From positions 62,001-126,000 of the forward strand of contig NZ_JAKGAM010000004.1 of NCBI RefSeq assembly GCF_023061285.1: a DNA stretch of 64,000 nucleotides, read 5' to 3'. Source of the stretch: Chromohalobacter nigrandesensis (GTDB lineage Bacteria > Pseudomonadota > Gammaproteobacteria > Pseudomonadales > Halomonadaceae). Numbering within the stretch: position 1 is the stretch's first letter; each line of letters begins with the position of its first letter. The translations under genes and the position numbers were made by a program. The notes under the pieces were generated by a model. It had not been told where the DNA came from, ran no database searches, and saw only the letters and a list, made by a program, of their open reading frames with translations. This document shows positions 19,072 through 26,837 of this stretch, piece after piece.

Positions 19072-19395
19072 GTGCCTGGCAACCATATCATCGACTGGAT
19101 GATCCAACTGCCCAAAGGGTTGGAACCGGAGTTTTTGCAGGCGGTTTACGCCATTGAGGAGGAGAAGAAAATGCCTTACATCAACACGGCTGAGCGTCTG
19201 GGGCTTGAGAAGGGGCTTGAAAAGGGACGCCAAGAAGGGCTCCAGGAAGGGCGTCAGGAAGGCCAGCTAGAAGCCAGGCAAGCAACCGCTCGTAACCTGA
19301 TCAAGCTGGGGGTGCTGAGCGATGAACAGATTGTTGAAGCCACCGGGCTGACAGTGGCTGAGGTGCAGGAATTGCGAGTCGACGACAGACACTGA
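19072..19395 (+). pseudogene. C-terminal remnant of an Rpn-family nuclease/transposase-like gene
   Basis: The frame encodes only the C-terminal third of a protein of the Rpn (recombination-promoting nuclease, formerly YhgA-like) family. It has IIDWMIQLPKGLEPEFLQAV, EEEKKMPYINTAERLG, then the repetitive tail GLEKGLEKGRQEGLQEGRQ and ATGLTVAEVQELRVDD. The N-terminal PD-(D/E)XK nuclease domain (about 200 residues) is absent upstream. The last 21 codons and following hairpin recur as a second copy at 20080-20177. Confidence 0.75.
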
Positions 19396-19430
19396 CTGAT
19401 CTAATGGCCAGCCCTGCCGAGCGGCTGGCC
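19333..19430 (+). repeat. 98-bp direct repeat, copy 1 (Rpn gene tail plus hairpin)
   Basis: This covers the last codons of the Rpn remnant, its TGA and a hairpin (GGCCAGCC / GGCTGGCC). By hand alignment it matches 20080-20177 at 86 of 98 positions, without gaps. Confidence 0.85.
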
Positions 19431-19520
19431 GGCCCCGCGAGCGCTGAATACCCATTGAAGTGCTCCAATTGGAGCGGACAAACCGAGACGTCGTCCCGAT
19501 GCGTCACCGTAGTCGTCGCC

Positions 19521-19548
19521 TTGACGACACGCACGCTATAACTACAAT
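19521..19548 (+). promoter_or_regulatory. sigma70-type promoter of brnTA
   Basis: TTGACG and TACAAT are 16 bp apart, ending 7 bp before the brnT ATG. The predicted start site coincides with the ATG, so the message may be leaderless; no ribosome site is visible. Confidence 0.5.
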
Positions 19549-19555
19549 GTAATGC

Positions 19556-19849
19556 ATGAGCCATCTTACCTTTGACTGGGATCCTCGCAAGGATGCTGCC
19601 AATCGCAAAAAGCATGACGTCTCGTTCCACGAGGCTAAGACTGCTTTTACGGACGAGTTTGGCCGACTTATAGCAGACCCTGACCATTCTGATGAGGAGG
19701 ACCGGTTCATACTCCTCGCAACGAGTATTCATTCGCGTTTGCTGGTGGTATGCCACTGCGTTAGAGAGGGTGAGACAATTCGAATCATCTCTGCGCGTAA
19801 GGCAGACAAGCGAGAGCGAAAGACATATGAAGGGTATCGACATGCGTGA
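19556..19849 (+). CDS. brnT: BrnT family toxin
   Basis: A 97-residue ribonuclease toxin of the RelE-like BrnT family: LTFDWDPRKDAANRKKHDVS and FHEAKTAFTD at the N-terminus, DPDHSDEEDRFILLATS in the middle and IRIISARKADKRERKTYE near the end are all typical. The partner brnA overlaps its last 8 bases. It is flanked by two copies of an Rpn gene tail. A sigma70-like promoter ends 7 bp before the ATG and there is no ribosome site. Confidence 0.92.
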   Translation: MSHLTFDWDPRKDAANRKKHDVSFHEAKTAFTDEFGRLIADPDHSDEEDRFILLATSIHSRLLVVCHCVREGETIRIISARKADKRERKTYEGYRHA

Positions 19850-20051
19850 TCATTACGATTTTTCTCAGTCCGTCAAGAATCCATACGCCAAAAAACTCAA
19901 GAAGCAGGTTACGATCCGACTTGATGAAGACACCATTGCGTATTTCAAGAACCTTGCCGAGGAAAAAGACCTTCCGTATCAGAGCCTCATTAATCTCTAT
20001 CTGCGCGACTGCGCACAGTCACATAAAGACCTTAAAATTGAGTGGCAGTAA
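19842..20051 (+). CDS. brnA: BrnA family antitoxin
   Basis: A 69-residue antitoxin from ATG 19842 (AAGGG 8 nt upstream); an alternative ATG at 19827 would add 5 residues. It has the BrnA ribbon-helix-helix segment LKKQVTIRLDEDTIAYFKNL, then QSLINLYLRDCAQ, which dimerises, binds the operator and neutralises BrnT. It overlaps brnT, so the two are co-translated. The stop is followed after 28 bp by the second copy of the 98-bp repeat. Confidence 0.9.
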   Translation: MRDHYDFSQSVKNPYAKKLKKQVTIRLDEDTIAYFKNLAEEKDLPYQSLINLYLRDCAQSHKDLKIEWQ

Positions 20052-20079
20052 ACAATTATCAAGCGTTAGAGCGGCGGTT

Positions 20080-20177
20080 GTCGAAGCTACCGGGCTGACA
20101 GTGGCCGAGGTAAAGGCACTGCGAGTCGACGACAGGCACTGACTGATTTAGTGGCCAGCCCAGCCGTGCGGCTGGCC
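20080..20177 (+). repeat. 98-bp direct repeat, copy 2
   Basis: A second copy of the Rpn gene tail, including codons for TVAEVKALRVDDRH, the TGA and the GGCCAGCC/GGCTGGCC hairpin, but without the body of the gene. It differs from 19333-19430 at 12 positions. The pair brackets brnTA. The hairpin may serve as the brnTA terminator. Confidence 0.85.
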
Positions 20178-20196
20178 CGCTCACCGCAGCGGCCTC

Positions 20197-20254
20197 GTGG
20201 GAGCGAATTTATTCGCGATTATCCCACCGCCATCGCGAACGAGTTCGTTCCCAC
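20197..20254. repeat. REP-like inverted pair (BIME-type)
   Basis: The element opens GTGGGAGC and closes with GTTCCCAC in inverse orientation. It contains two palindromic cores, GCGAATTTATTCGC and CGAACGAGTTCG. This matches the pattern of Pseudomonas/Halomonas REP pairs, which sit in intergenic positions and are spread by REP-associated transposases. No other copy was noticed in the window. Confidence 0.65.
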
Positions 20255-20281
20255 AACCTCACCTATCCCCAACTATGGGCG

Positions 20282-20728
20282 TCAACAGGCCGCTTGCCAC
20301 AAGTCACCCCAGCTATCCGGTGGGTTGCCGTTCTTGAGCATCTTGCGGAAGACAGCATAAGCGTCGTGCTTGCTGTCATAGGCGCGTTGGGTGGATTCGT
20401 CGTTGACCCAGGCGTAAATGAGGATCTTGCTGGCGAGGTCGTAGCGAAAGGACAACTGGTATTGCGGGTAGAATTTTGCTCGTTGCCAATGGGTATGAGT
20501 CGTTCCGAGCGTGTTCCCTTGGCGATACTGAGGGCCGGATGGGTCCTGGGGGATATCGTTCAACGCCAGCTTCACAATCGCGGCCAGACGCTTGGTGGCG
20601 GGTTTGCTCTGATATCCAGCCGGATCTTTCGCTTGCAGCCGTTTCACCTTGTCGGTCAACGCATCGACCTGCTCCAGGAAGAGTGGATGGGCGTAGATCG
20701 TCCATCCATTGATCTTCAGCGGGCTCAT
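20282..20728 (-). CDS. yhaV: YhaV family toxin
   Basis: A ribosome-dependent RNase toxin of 148 residues, the usual length. Family features are INGWTIYAHPLFLEQVDALT at the start, GNTLGTTHTHWQRAKFYPQY in the middle and LIYAWVNDESTQRAYDSKHD then AYAVFRKMLKNGNPPDSW at the end. It overlaps prlF by 4 nt and forms with it a type II toxin-antitoxin operon on the minus strand. Confidence 0.93.
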   Translation of the reverse strand: MSPLKINGWTIYAHPLFLEQVDALTDKVKRLQAKDPAGYQSKPATKRLAAIVKLALNDIPQDPSGPQYRQGNTLGTTHTHWQRAKFYPQYQLSFRYDLASKILIYAWVNDESTQRAYDSKHDAYAVFRKMLKNGNPPDSWGDLWQAAC

Positions 20729-21060
20729 GCGTCGTCATCGTCCACTGGCAGCGTCTCATCGAGGTCTACCTCAATGCCTGACGTCAGGCGTTCAGCCTCG
20801 GCAAAGGTGCTGGTGGTGGCAGGACGAATGTTCTCCGGATGCGCCTGTAGATCGCGCTCCAGAAATGCCAAGAAGCCAGCTACCACGGGGTCTTGGCTAG
20901 GCTCATCACCGGCACGCGAGAGCACGACTTCTCCATTGGGACGAACCGTATAGTGAAGCCGATCGCGACGCTTCAGTTTCAGTGCGCGTCGGATCGATGC
21001 CGGCACGGTCGTCTGGTAGCGATCCGTCAGGGTGGAGTCATCCTCAATGACCGTGTTCAT
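20725..21060 (-). CDS. prlF: PrlF (SohA) antitoxin
   Basis: AbrB/SpoVT-fold antitoxin of YhaV, 111 residues from ATG 21060, chosen because GGAGG lies 6 nt upstream. The swapped-hairpin DNA-binding region reads STLTDRYQTTVPASIRRALK then RDRLHYTVRPNGEVVLSRAG. The acidic tail (VDLDETLPVDDDDA) probably contacts the toxin. It is the first gene of the operon, and a 14-bp palindrome lies 46 bp upstream as a likely autoregulatory site. Confidence 0.92.
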   Translation of the reverse strand: MNTVIEDDSTLTDRYQTTVPASIRRALKLKRRDRLHYTVRPNGEVVLSRAGDEPSQDPVVAGFLAFLERDLQAHPENIRPATTSTFAEAERLTSGIEVDLDETLPVDDDDA

Positions 21061-21105
21061 GATTGGCCTCCGCTCGATGGCAATGCAAGGGAATAGAGAG
21101 AAGGT

Positions 21106-21119
21106 AATGCAATTGCATT
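21106..21119. promoter_or_regulatory. candidate PrlF operator, 14-bp perfect palindrome
   Basis: AATGCAATTGCATT is a perfect palindrome upstream of prlF. On the minus strand a TTGACC lies just before it at -35-like distance, so a bound repressor would occlude the promoter. Confidence 0.5.
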
Positions 21120-21190
21120 GTGCGGTCAATATGGACTGTTCCCTTCAAAGCTGCGCTACGAGCCTGTAAGGCTTTGGAGGAAACGGACCC

Positions 21191-21218
21191 ACAAGCCGGC
21201 GACTTGGTACCGGCTTGT
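21191..21218 (-). terminator. hairpin after cysC
   Basis: ACAAGCCGG and CCGGCTTGT form a perfect 9-bp stem with a 10-nt loop 30 nt beyond the cysC stop. There is no clear U-run, so termination is only likely. Confidence 0.4.
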
Positions 21219-21247
21219 CGGCCTCGTTTCATAGCAAGCTGAGCGTT

Positions 21248-21844
21248 TTACTGACCAAGGTAGCCATTGGCTTGCAGATGGCGGATGACCTGCTCGGCTG
21301 ATTCGTGCGGTTGGATACCGTCATTCACGATACGTAGCTCAGGTGCTTCAGGCGGCTCGTAGGCCGAGTCGATGCCGGTGAAGTGCTTGATTTCACCGTT
21401 GCGTGCTCGATGATACAGCCCCTTGGGATCACGCTGCTCGCAGGTAGCAAGCGGTGTGTCGATGAAGACCTCAATGAAATCACCTTCTCCCATCAGCTCA
21501 CGCACGTTATTCCGGTCGACACGAAAAGGGGAGATGAACGCGGCCAGCGTGATCATCCCTGCATCGACGAACAACCGTGCCAGCTCGCCAATGCGGCGGA
21601 TGTTCTCAAACCTGTCCGCGTCGGAAAATCCCAGATCCCCGTTCAAGCCATGACGCACGTTGTCACCATCGAGCAGATAGGTGCGCTTGCCCATGGCATG
21701 CAGTTTTTCCTCCACCAGACCGGCAATGGTGGATTTGCCTGAACCGCTCAGCCCCGTGAACCATAACAGGCACGTCCGGTGCCCGTTGAGGTGCTCGCGA
21801 TATGAGCAGTTGATGTTGTGATTTTTATTAAAATTTATGCTCAG
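21248..21844 (-). CDS. cysC: adenylylsulfate kinase, apparently starting at CTG
   Basis: APS kinase makes PAPS (the sulfate donor) from APS and ATP. The P-loop [29 protein letters not shown] and the [20 protein letters not shown] block are present. The P-loop lies upstream of the first GTG (21715), so that GTG cannot be the start. The frame is open back to the TAA of the preceding gene with no ATG, GTG or TTG. Translation from CTG 21844 would give a natural N-terminus ([20 protein letters not shown]) and 198 residues, near the usual 200. An ATG-to-CTG change is the simplest reading. Whether it is functional is uncertain. Sulfation of the flagellin glycan would be a speculative link to its neighbours. 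Confidence 0.75.
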   Translation of the reverse strand: MSINFNKNHNINCSYREHLNGHRTCLLWFTGLSGSGKSTIAGLVEEKLHAMGKRTYLLDGDNVRHGLNGDLGFSDADRFENIRRIGELARLFVDAGMITLAAFISPFRVDRNNVRELMGEGDFIEVFIDTPLATCEQRDPKGLYHRARNGEIKHFTGIDSAYEPPEAPELRIVNDGIQPHESAEQVIRHLQANGYLGQ

Positions 21845-21856
21845 GTGTTTCGTGCT

Positions 21857-24800
21857 TTATTGGGGGGTTTTGCAGTACTGTTCCCATAAAGCCTCCACCT
21901 TTTTAGGGTCTACGTTTTTCTTTATTTTGAATACGCCGGCCGTTTCTTCTTTTTCTACTAAGTCCAGAAAATCCAGTATTTCGTGGTAATGTTTTCTATT
22001 CCAGAAATCGTGGATGAATATTCTAGTCTCTGCTGGCGTGGGTGAATATGTGAGAGTGTGTTGTATTGCTGATAGTGTACAAGCCACACGAAAGCGGCCA
22101 TCAACCAGTATGAAGTCGAAAGGCTTTGGGTGGTCAAAGATAGCTTGGCTATATTGCGGAAACTTGCCTGAATTCTCCAGTGAAGCTGGAAACCCCCATT
22201 CTTTAGTTGGGCCAATATCTACAGCTTCGACTTGGCAATTCTTTCCAAGCTTGCCTTGTAATGCACATACCCAATCATTATCGCTTTCAACGCCATGAAC
22301 TGTTAAGCCCTCATTGGCTGCCCAGACAGTAGATCCACCAGAGCCGAATTCAAAGTAGTTTTTTACATTTTTTAAGTAGCTTCTGAAAAGCTCTTTTTCT
22401 CCCGGGGACATATGAGGAGCTTCAGGTGTTGAAATGCTCGTTGTTGCTTTATTTTCGGCATCGGGGCTATTGGTTGGGTACAGTGTCTCTTTATTTGAAG
22501 GCTTGAGGCTTTCTTCTTCGATATAACTTTGTGCTTTTGAAAAATCAATGCCGGCTAAAAGTGTGTAAGATACATCCTTTACGCCAAACACCGTATGCAA
22601 CAAAAATGCGAGCCGAGTCCGTTGGTTATCAGAAAGCGAGTCCATGCGCTCATGACTGGGCAGCAGCAGTGCATCCGCACTTGTCAGCTCAGTGGCTTGG
22701 CGCTGGGCTTCGGGCACTTCTTCCGGGAGGTGGCTGCGATGTTGAGGCTCGTGTAGCCGGTAGAAACGGAAGCCGTTACGGCTGGCCCAGTGTTGCAGTT
22801 CTGCCAGGTTGGGTTGGCGCTCGTGCGTGGGTTGAAACGCGACCTTTACCTGGAGAAGCAGGGTGTCTTTCAGCGCTTGGGTGCCGTTGTCGAGAATCGC
22901 GGTGGCGTCGTTGAGGTCATCCAATACCAGCCAGTCGATGGCGGGGAGGCCGTCGATGCTGTCGAGTTTGATGGTATTCAGCGGTAGTCGGGTGAGCACC
23001 TGGCTGCTTTTGCGAATGGCCTCGGGCTGGTAGTCGTCGTCCAGTGGTGCCAAGCTAGCGCTAAGCTTGGGGTTGAGGCACGCATGTAGTTGCCCTGGCT
23101 GGCCGTCGCCGAGTGTGGCGTTGGGGTAGTAGTGCACGCCCTTGTGCTGCTTCAGCGAGGTGTCCAGCGCTTGGCTGCTGGGGTCGAAGGCGATGAGTTC
23201 GAGGGCGTCACGCTGCAGTAACTGGCGGATGACCTCGTTAGTGAGCAATTGCCCGCCGTTATCGACGGCGATGAGTTTGCCTTCGAATTGCCATTGAAAC
23301 TCGGCATCTTCTTCTGGTGCTTCTGCGTAGTGGATCTCAACTGGAGCGTCTTCATCCTCGAACCGGGCTTCGCCCTCCTTGTTGAAGGTCAACGCGGCGG
23401 GGGCCTTGTCGTCGCAGTAACGCTGCCAGATGGCGCGCATGGCATCCGTGAAATGCCGAGCAAAGCGTGGGCCGTCGCAGACAGGAGATTGCAGCAGTAT
23501 GTCGCGCAGGTGCTGGCGAATCGTGCCCAAGCTTTCCAGGTCACTGGCGAGCTCGATCACGCGGGCGCGATACTCCTCCCAGCTATTGACCACCAGCTCC
23601 GGCATGCCGGCGTGAACGAGGTGTGTCGCACTATGCCGGCCGGCAAAGGTCGGGCCGGGGAGCGTCACCACCGGCACCCCCATAATGAATGATTCGCAGG
23701 TCGTCAAGCCGCCCGAGTAGGGCCAAGGGTCCAGGGCGATGTCCGCGCGGTTGTAGGCTTCCAGCATTTCATAGTTATTACCGGGGCCCTCGATGATCAA
23801 ACGCTCGCGAGCGATGCCCTCCGCTTCAAGCGTGGCATACAAGCGCTCGCAGAAACTGTCGCTGGTGTAGGGGCGGCCCTTGAGTAACAACCGAGAATTG
23901 GGCAACTCATGCATGATGCTCGCCCATTGCTTGAGCGCGACATCATTGAGTTTGGTGGGGTTGTTGAAGCACGCCAGGGTGATGTAACCATTGTGCTGCG
24001 CGGGTGGCGAACTCAACGCAGGCAGCTTTTCGGGTGGATTGAAAACGATATAGTCATCCGGCATGCGAATGAGTTTCTCGGTGTAGTACTCGTCTTCGCC
24101 TTCCGGCGTCTCGACATGATCGCTGATCAGATAGTCAATGGCTTGCACACCCGTGGTGTTGATCAAGCCGCCGACCCATTTGACGATCAACGGCGCCGGT
24201 TGAATGGCAACTGCACGCATCCTCGAGCCCGTGTTATGGCCCGAAAGGTCGATAAGAATATCGATTTCGTCGTCACGAATCTGCTGGGCAAATTCCTCGT
24301 CGCCAAGGCGACTAATTGGTTGCCAATACTGCGCACAACGCTGAATCCGTTTGGTGACAACGTCCACTGCATCACTCGTGGTATAGCAATAAAGCTCAAA
24401 TTGTCCCTTAGGAAGTTGCTCCAGACATCGGGTGATCATCTTGCCTACGGGGTGCTTGCGAAAGCCATCCGATAGCAGTCCTAGGCGTAATTTTTGCTCG
24501 GCCGCTGCATTAGGGCGCTTTGGCCGTGGTGGCACAAGATGACTGGCGGGCGCGAAGCGTTCTTCCCAAGACTTGGCAAATGCCATGAGCTCTTCCCGAG
24601 ATACTCTGGGATCATAGTGAAGAGCCGTCAGGTGATTGGAGTAGGGAATAGGGTGCTGGCCTACTTTGTTTGCCTGCTTATAATAGGTGTAAGACTCATT
24701 GAGACGCCCCAGGTCCCGGAGCATGTTGCCGGCATTATTCCAGGAGGAGAAATCTTTTGGTACCAGCTTCGTAAGATGACGGTAAAGGTCAAAGGCTTCT

Positions 24801-25252
24801 TCGTAGCGGAATAGGCCGCTAAGGGTACTGGCGAGTGTATCAATAGCGGGGATGTGCTGGGGCGACACCTCGTAGGCTTTTTGTGCATATTCCAGGCCTT
24901 GCTGAAATTCGCTGCGATCAATATGCAGCCTGGCGAGTGTCACAAGTCCGAGGGTGTGTGTCGGTTTTTGCGACAGTGCATCGTGCAAAAAAGTCAGTGC
25001 GTCTTGTGACCGGTTCTGGTGATAGGCGACATGCCCTAGCCATGCTTTTTGATCGATGTTGTCCGGTCGCAAAATTTGCGCTTGTTCGAGTGCTTCTCTG
25101 GCGTTCTGCCAGTCTTTCTGCTCGACTAGTAGGCGCCCCAGTGCCAGCCAGGCATCAGGGTCTGATGGGGAAAGCTGTGTTTTCTTGCGTGCCTGAGCCA
25201 GAGTGGGCGTGTCGTTCGTGCTTGCGTGACGGCGATTGCGTTTCTTGGACAT
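21857..25252 (-). CDS. TPR / O-GlcNAc transferase (GT41) / methyltransferase-like fusion, probable flagellin glycosyltransferase
   Basis: An 1131-residue cytoplasmic multidomain protein. About 30-220: tetratricopeptide repeats. About 245-625: SPINDLY/OGT-type glycosyltransferase with ILIDLSGHNTGSRM, ALDPWPYSGGLTTCESFIMG and VPVVTLPGPTFAGRHSATHL. About 655-880: a degenerate FkbM-like methyltransferase region (AVDNGGQ, AFDPSSQALDTSL, NTIKLDSIDGL). About 945-1131: a second methyltransferase-like domain with FEFGSGGSTVWAAN and FDFILVDGRFRVA. The last part is visibly AT-rich against its neighbours, suggesting separate acquisition. It is directly downstream of fliC, separated by a terminator, so flagellin O-glycosylation is the likely job; the sugar is unknown. 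cysC follows in the same frame after the TAA. Confidence 0.85.
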   Translation of the reverse strand: MSKKRNRRHASTNDTPTLAQARKKTQLSPSDPDAWLALGRLLVEQKDWQNAREALEQAQILRPDNIDQKAWLGHVAYHQNRSQDALTFLHDALSQKPTHTLGLVTLARLHIDRSEFQQGLEYAQKAYEVSPQHIPAIDTLASTLSGLFRYEEAFDLYRHLTKLVPKDFSSWNNAGNMLRDLGRLNESYTYYKQANKVGQHPIPYSNHLTALHYDPRVSREELMAFAKSWEERFAPASHLVPPRPKRPNAAAEQKLRLGLLSDGFRKHPVGKMITRCLEQLPKGQFELYCYTTSDAVDVVTKRIQRCAQYWQPISRLGDEEFAQQIRDDEIDILIDLSGHNTGSRMRAVAIQPAPLIVKWVGGLINTTGVQAIDYLISDHVETPEGEDEYYTEKLIRMPDDYIVFNPPEKLPALSSPPAQHNGYITLACFNNPTKLNDVALKQWASIMHELPNSRLLLKGRPYTSDSFCERLYATLEAEGIARERLIIEGPGNNYEMLEAYNRADIALDPWPYSGGLTTCESFIMGVPVVTLPGPTFAGRHSATHLVHAGMPELVVNSWEEYRARVIELASDLESLGTIRQHLRDILLQSPVCDGPRFARHFTDAMRAIWQRYCDDKAPAALTFNKEGEARFEDEDAPVEIHYAEAPEEDAEFQWQFEGKLIAVDNGGQLLTNEVIRQLLQRDALELIAFDPSSQALDTSLKQHKGVHYYPNATLGDGQPGQLHACLNPKLSASLAPLDDDYQPEAIRKSSQVLTRLPLNTIKLDSIDGLPAIDWLVLDDLNDATAILDNGTQALKDTLLLQVKVAFQPTHERQPNLAELQHWASRNGFRFYRLHEPQHRSHLPEEVPEAQRQATELTSADALLLPSHERMDSLSDNQRTRLAFLLHTVFGVKDVSYTLLAGIDFSKAQSYIEEESLKPSNKETLYPTNSPDAENKATTSISTPEAPHMSPGEKELFRSYLKNVKNYFEFGSGGSTVWAANEGLTVHGVESDNDWVCALQGKLGKNCQVEAVDIGPTKEWGFPASLENSGKFPQYSQAIFDHPKPFDFILVDGRFRVACTLSAIQHTLTYSPTPAETRIFIHDFWNRKHYHEILDFLDLVEKEETAGVFKIKKNVDPKKVEALWEQYCKTPQ

Positions 25253-25395
25253 AGGGATCGCATGGTGATGGTGATGGTGATTGATACCACCACTATAAAG
25301 GGCTGTGACGATGTCAAAGGCGGGAAAAGCTCGCTAGGAAGTAGACTTTTACGGCTTTTGCGATGGATAGGCTGAGAAGAGAAGAAAGAAGAACT

Positions 25396-25422
25396 GAAAA
25401 AGCGGGCCCGGATGGGCCCGCT
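25396..25422 (-). terminator. rho-independent terminator of fliC
   Basis: AGCGGGCCC-GGAT-GGGCCCGCT is a perfect 9-bp stem with a 4-nt loop, followed on the minus strand by TTTTTC. It lies 39 nt beyond the fliC stop and insulates the downstream glycosyltransferase gene. Confidence 0.85.
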
Positions 25423-25460
25423 TCGTTGTTACTACGCAGTCTGTCGCTGAAGGCGGGTGC

Positions 25461-26639
25461 TTAGCCCAGCAGTGACAGGGCGTTCTGCGGCAACTGGTTG
25501 GCTTGCGCCAGCACGGAGGTACCGGCCTGCTGCAGAATCTGGTTCTGGGTCATGTTGGCGACTTCATCTGCGTAGTCGGCATCTTCGATGCGCGAACGTG
25601 CGGCGGAGAGGTTAGTCTCGGTGGTGCTCAGATTGGTAATTGCCGAGTCAAAGCGGTTCTGCAAGGCACCCAATTCGGAGCGCTGGCTATCGACTTGGCC
25701 GATGGCAGTATCCAATGCAGCCAGAGGAGAGGTTGTAGCACTTTCAGTATCGTCCTCGGTGATATTAACCGCTTCTGCATCCTCAGCCACGGTGTAGTTA
25801 ACTGTTGCTGAGTCCGTGCCGTCGGCAGTTTCTGCTGTTAGTTCAGCCGCGTAGTAATTGGTTTCTCCGCCATTCTCGTTTTTGACGTAGGCATTGCCAT
25901 CAGCATCGCTGACGATGGAGTTAGTACCGTTTTCAATGGGGGTGTCAGCAATAGCCGCACCAGTGGCTGCGCTGATAGCACCAGTGGAGATTTCGGTGTC
26001 ACCAGAAGTTGTTGAGGCAGTGCCAGTCACCGCAGTGAAGTCTTGACCATCAACAGTGATGGTGTCGCCTTCTGCGAGGCTTTCCACATTGCCAGTAGTG
26101 GCCAGTGTCGGGCCGTTGACGTTGAAATCACCCAGATCCAATGTTTCGGAGTTAACTTCGCTGAGGTTCATGCTGATGGTCTGGCCATCTTCGGAACCCA
26201 CCTGAATGGACAGCTCCTGATCGCTGGCGAGCACATCGACGCCGTTGAAGCTGGTTTCTTCGGAGATACGGTCGATCTCGTTCAGGCGCGCGCCGATTTC
26301 GTCCTGGATGGAATCCAGGTCTTCCTGGCTGTTGGTGCCGTTTTCCGCCTGAACGGTCAGCTCGCGAACGCGCTGCAGGTTGTCGTTGACCTGGTTGAGG
26401 GCGCCCTCAGTGGTCTGCGCGACGGAGATGCCGTCGTTGGCATTGCTCTGTGCCTGGCCGAGGCCACTGATCTGGCTGGTCATGCGGTTGGCGATGGCCT
26501 GGCCAGCGGCATCGTCGGCGGCGCTGTTGATCTTCAACCCTGAGGAAAGACGCTCCATGGAGGTTGAAAGGGCGTTTTCAGACTTGCTGAGGTTCTGCTG
26601 GCCGATCATGGCCGTGATGTTGGTATTGATCACTGACAT
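25461..26639 (-). CDS. fliC: flagellin
   Basis: Filament subunit, 392 residues. The conserved N-terminal D0/D1 (SVINTNITAMIGQQNLSKSE, MERLSSGLKINSAADDAAGQ) and C-terminal D1/D0 (RSRIEDADYADEVANMTQNQ, ILQQAGTSVLAQANQLPQNA) regions frame a variable domain (about 150-300). That domain is rich in Asp, Glu, Thr, Ser and Ala, with no Cys and few basic residues, as expected for a halophile, and offers many Ser/Thr for O-glycosylation. A perfect FliA promoter lies 92 bp upstream and a strong terminator follows. Confidence 0.97.
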   Translation of the reverse strand: MSVINTNITAMIGQQNLSKSENALSTSMERLSSGLKINSAADDAAGQAIANRMTSQISGLGQAQSNANDGISVAQTTEGALNQVNDNLQRVRELTVQAENGTNSQEDLDSIQDEIGARLNEIDRISEETSFNGVDVLASDQELSIQVGSEDGQTISMNLSEVNSETLDLGDFNVNGPTLATTGNVESLAEGDTITVDGQDFTAVTGTASTTSGDTEISTGAISAATGAAIADTPIENGTNSIVSDADGNAYVKNENGGETNYYAAELTAETADGTDSATVNYTVAEDAEAVNITEDDTESATTSPLAALDTAIGQVDSQRSELGALQNRFDSAITNLSTTETNLSAARSRIEDADYADEVANMTQNQILQQAGTSVLAQANQLPQNALSLLG

Positions 26640-26730
26640 GTGATGTTCCTTCCTCTCTGTTTGGGCTCCATTGGCCTGCCGTCGGTAATTCCGGGGCTTG
26701 CCACAACGGCGCCGTTGGCCGTTACCTCAT

Positions 26731-26757
26731 TTATCGGCGCAGGGGGAATTTGCTTTA
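26731..26757 (-). promoter_or_regulatory. FliA (sigma28) promoter of fliC
   Basis: On the minus strand TAAAG-N14-GCCGATAA matches the FliA consensus at every defined position, with the -10 ending 92 bp before the fliC ATG. This confirms class 3 control of flagellin. Confidence 0.92.
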
Positions 26758-26837
26758 GGGATAAATTGCAAATTTTTTCAGGCGCCGTGGCTGGGTATAC
26801 TTGGCGTCTGTTTATTCACCCGGAGCTTGCGCTCGCC

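Noticed and set aside
21248-21715. cysC starting at GTG 21715
   Set aside because: This start would omit the P-loop GLSGSGKST that is encoded in the same frame immediately upstream.
25262-25279. ATGGTG hexamer repeat upstream of the glycosyltransferase gene as a phase-variation tract
   Set aside because: Only three units in the leader, not in the coding frame; too short to support phase variation.
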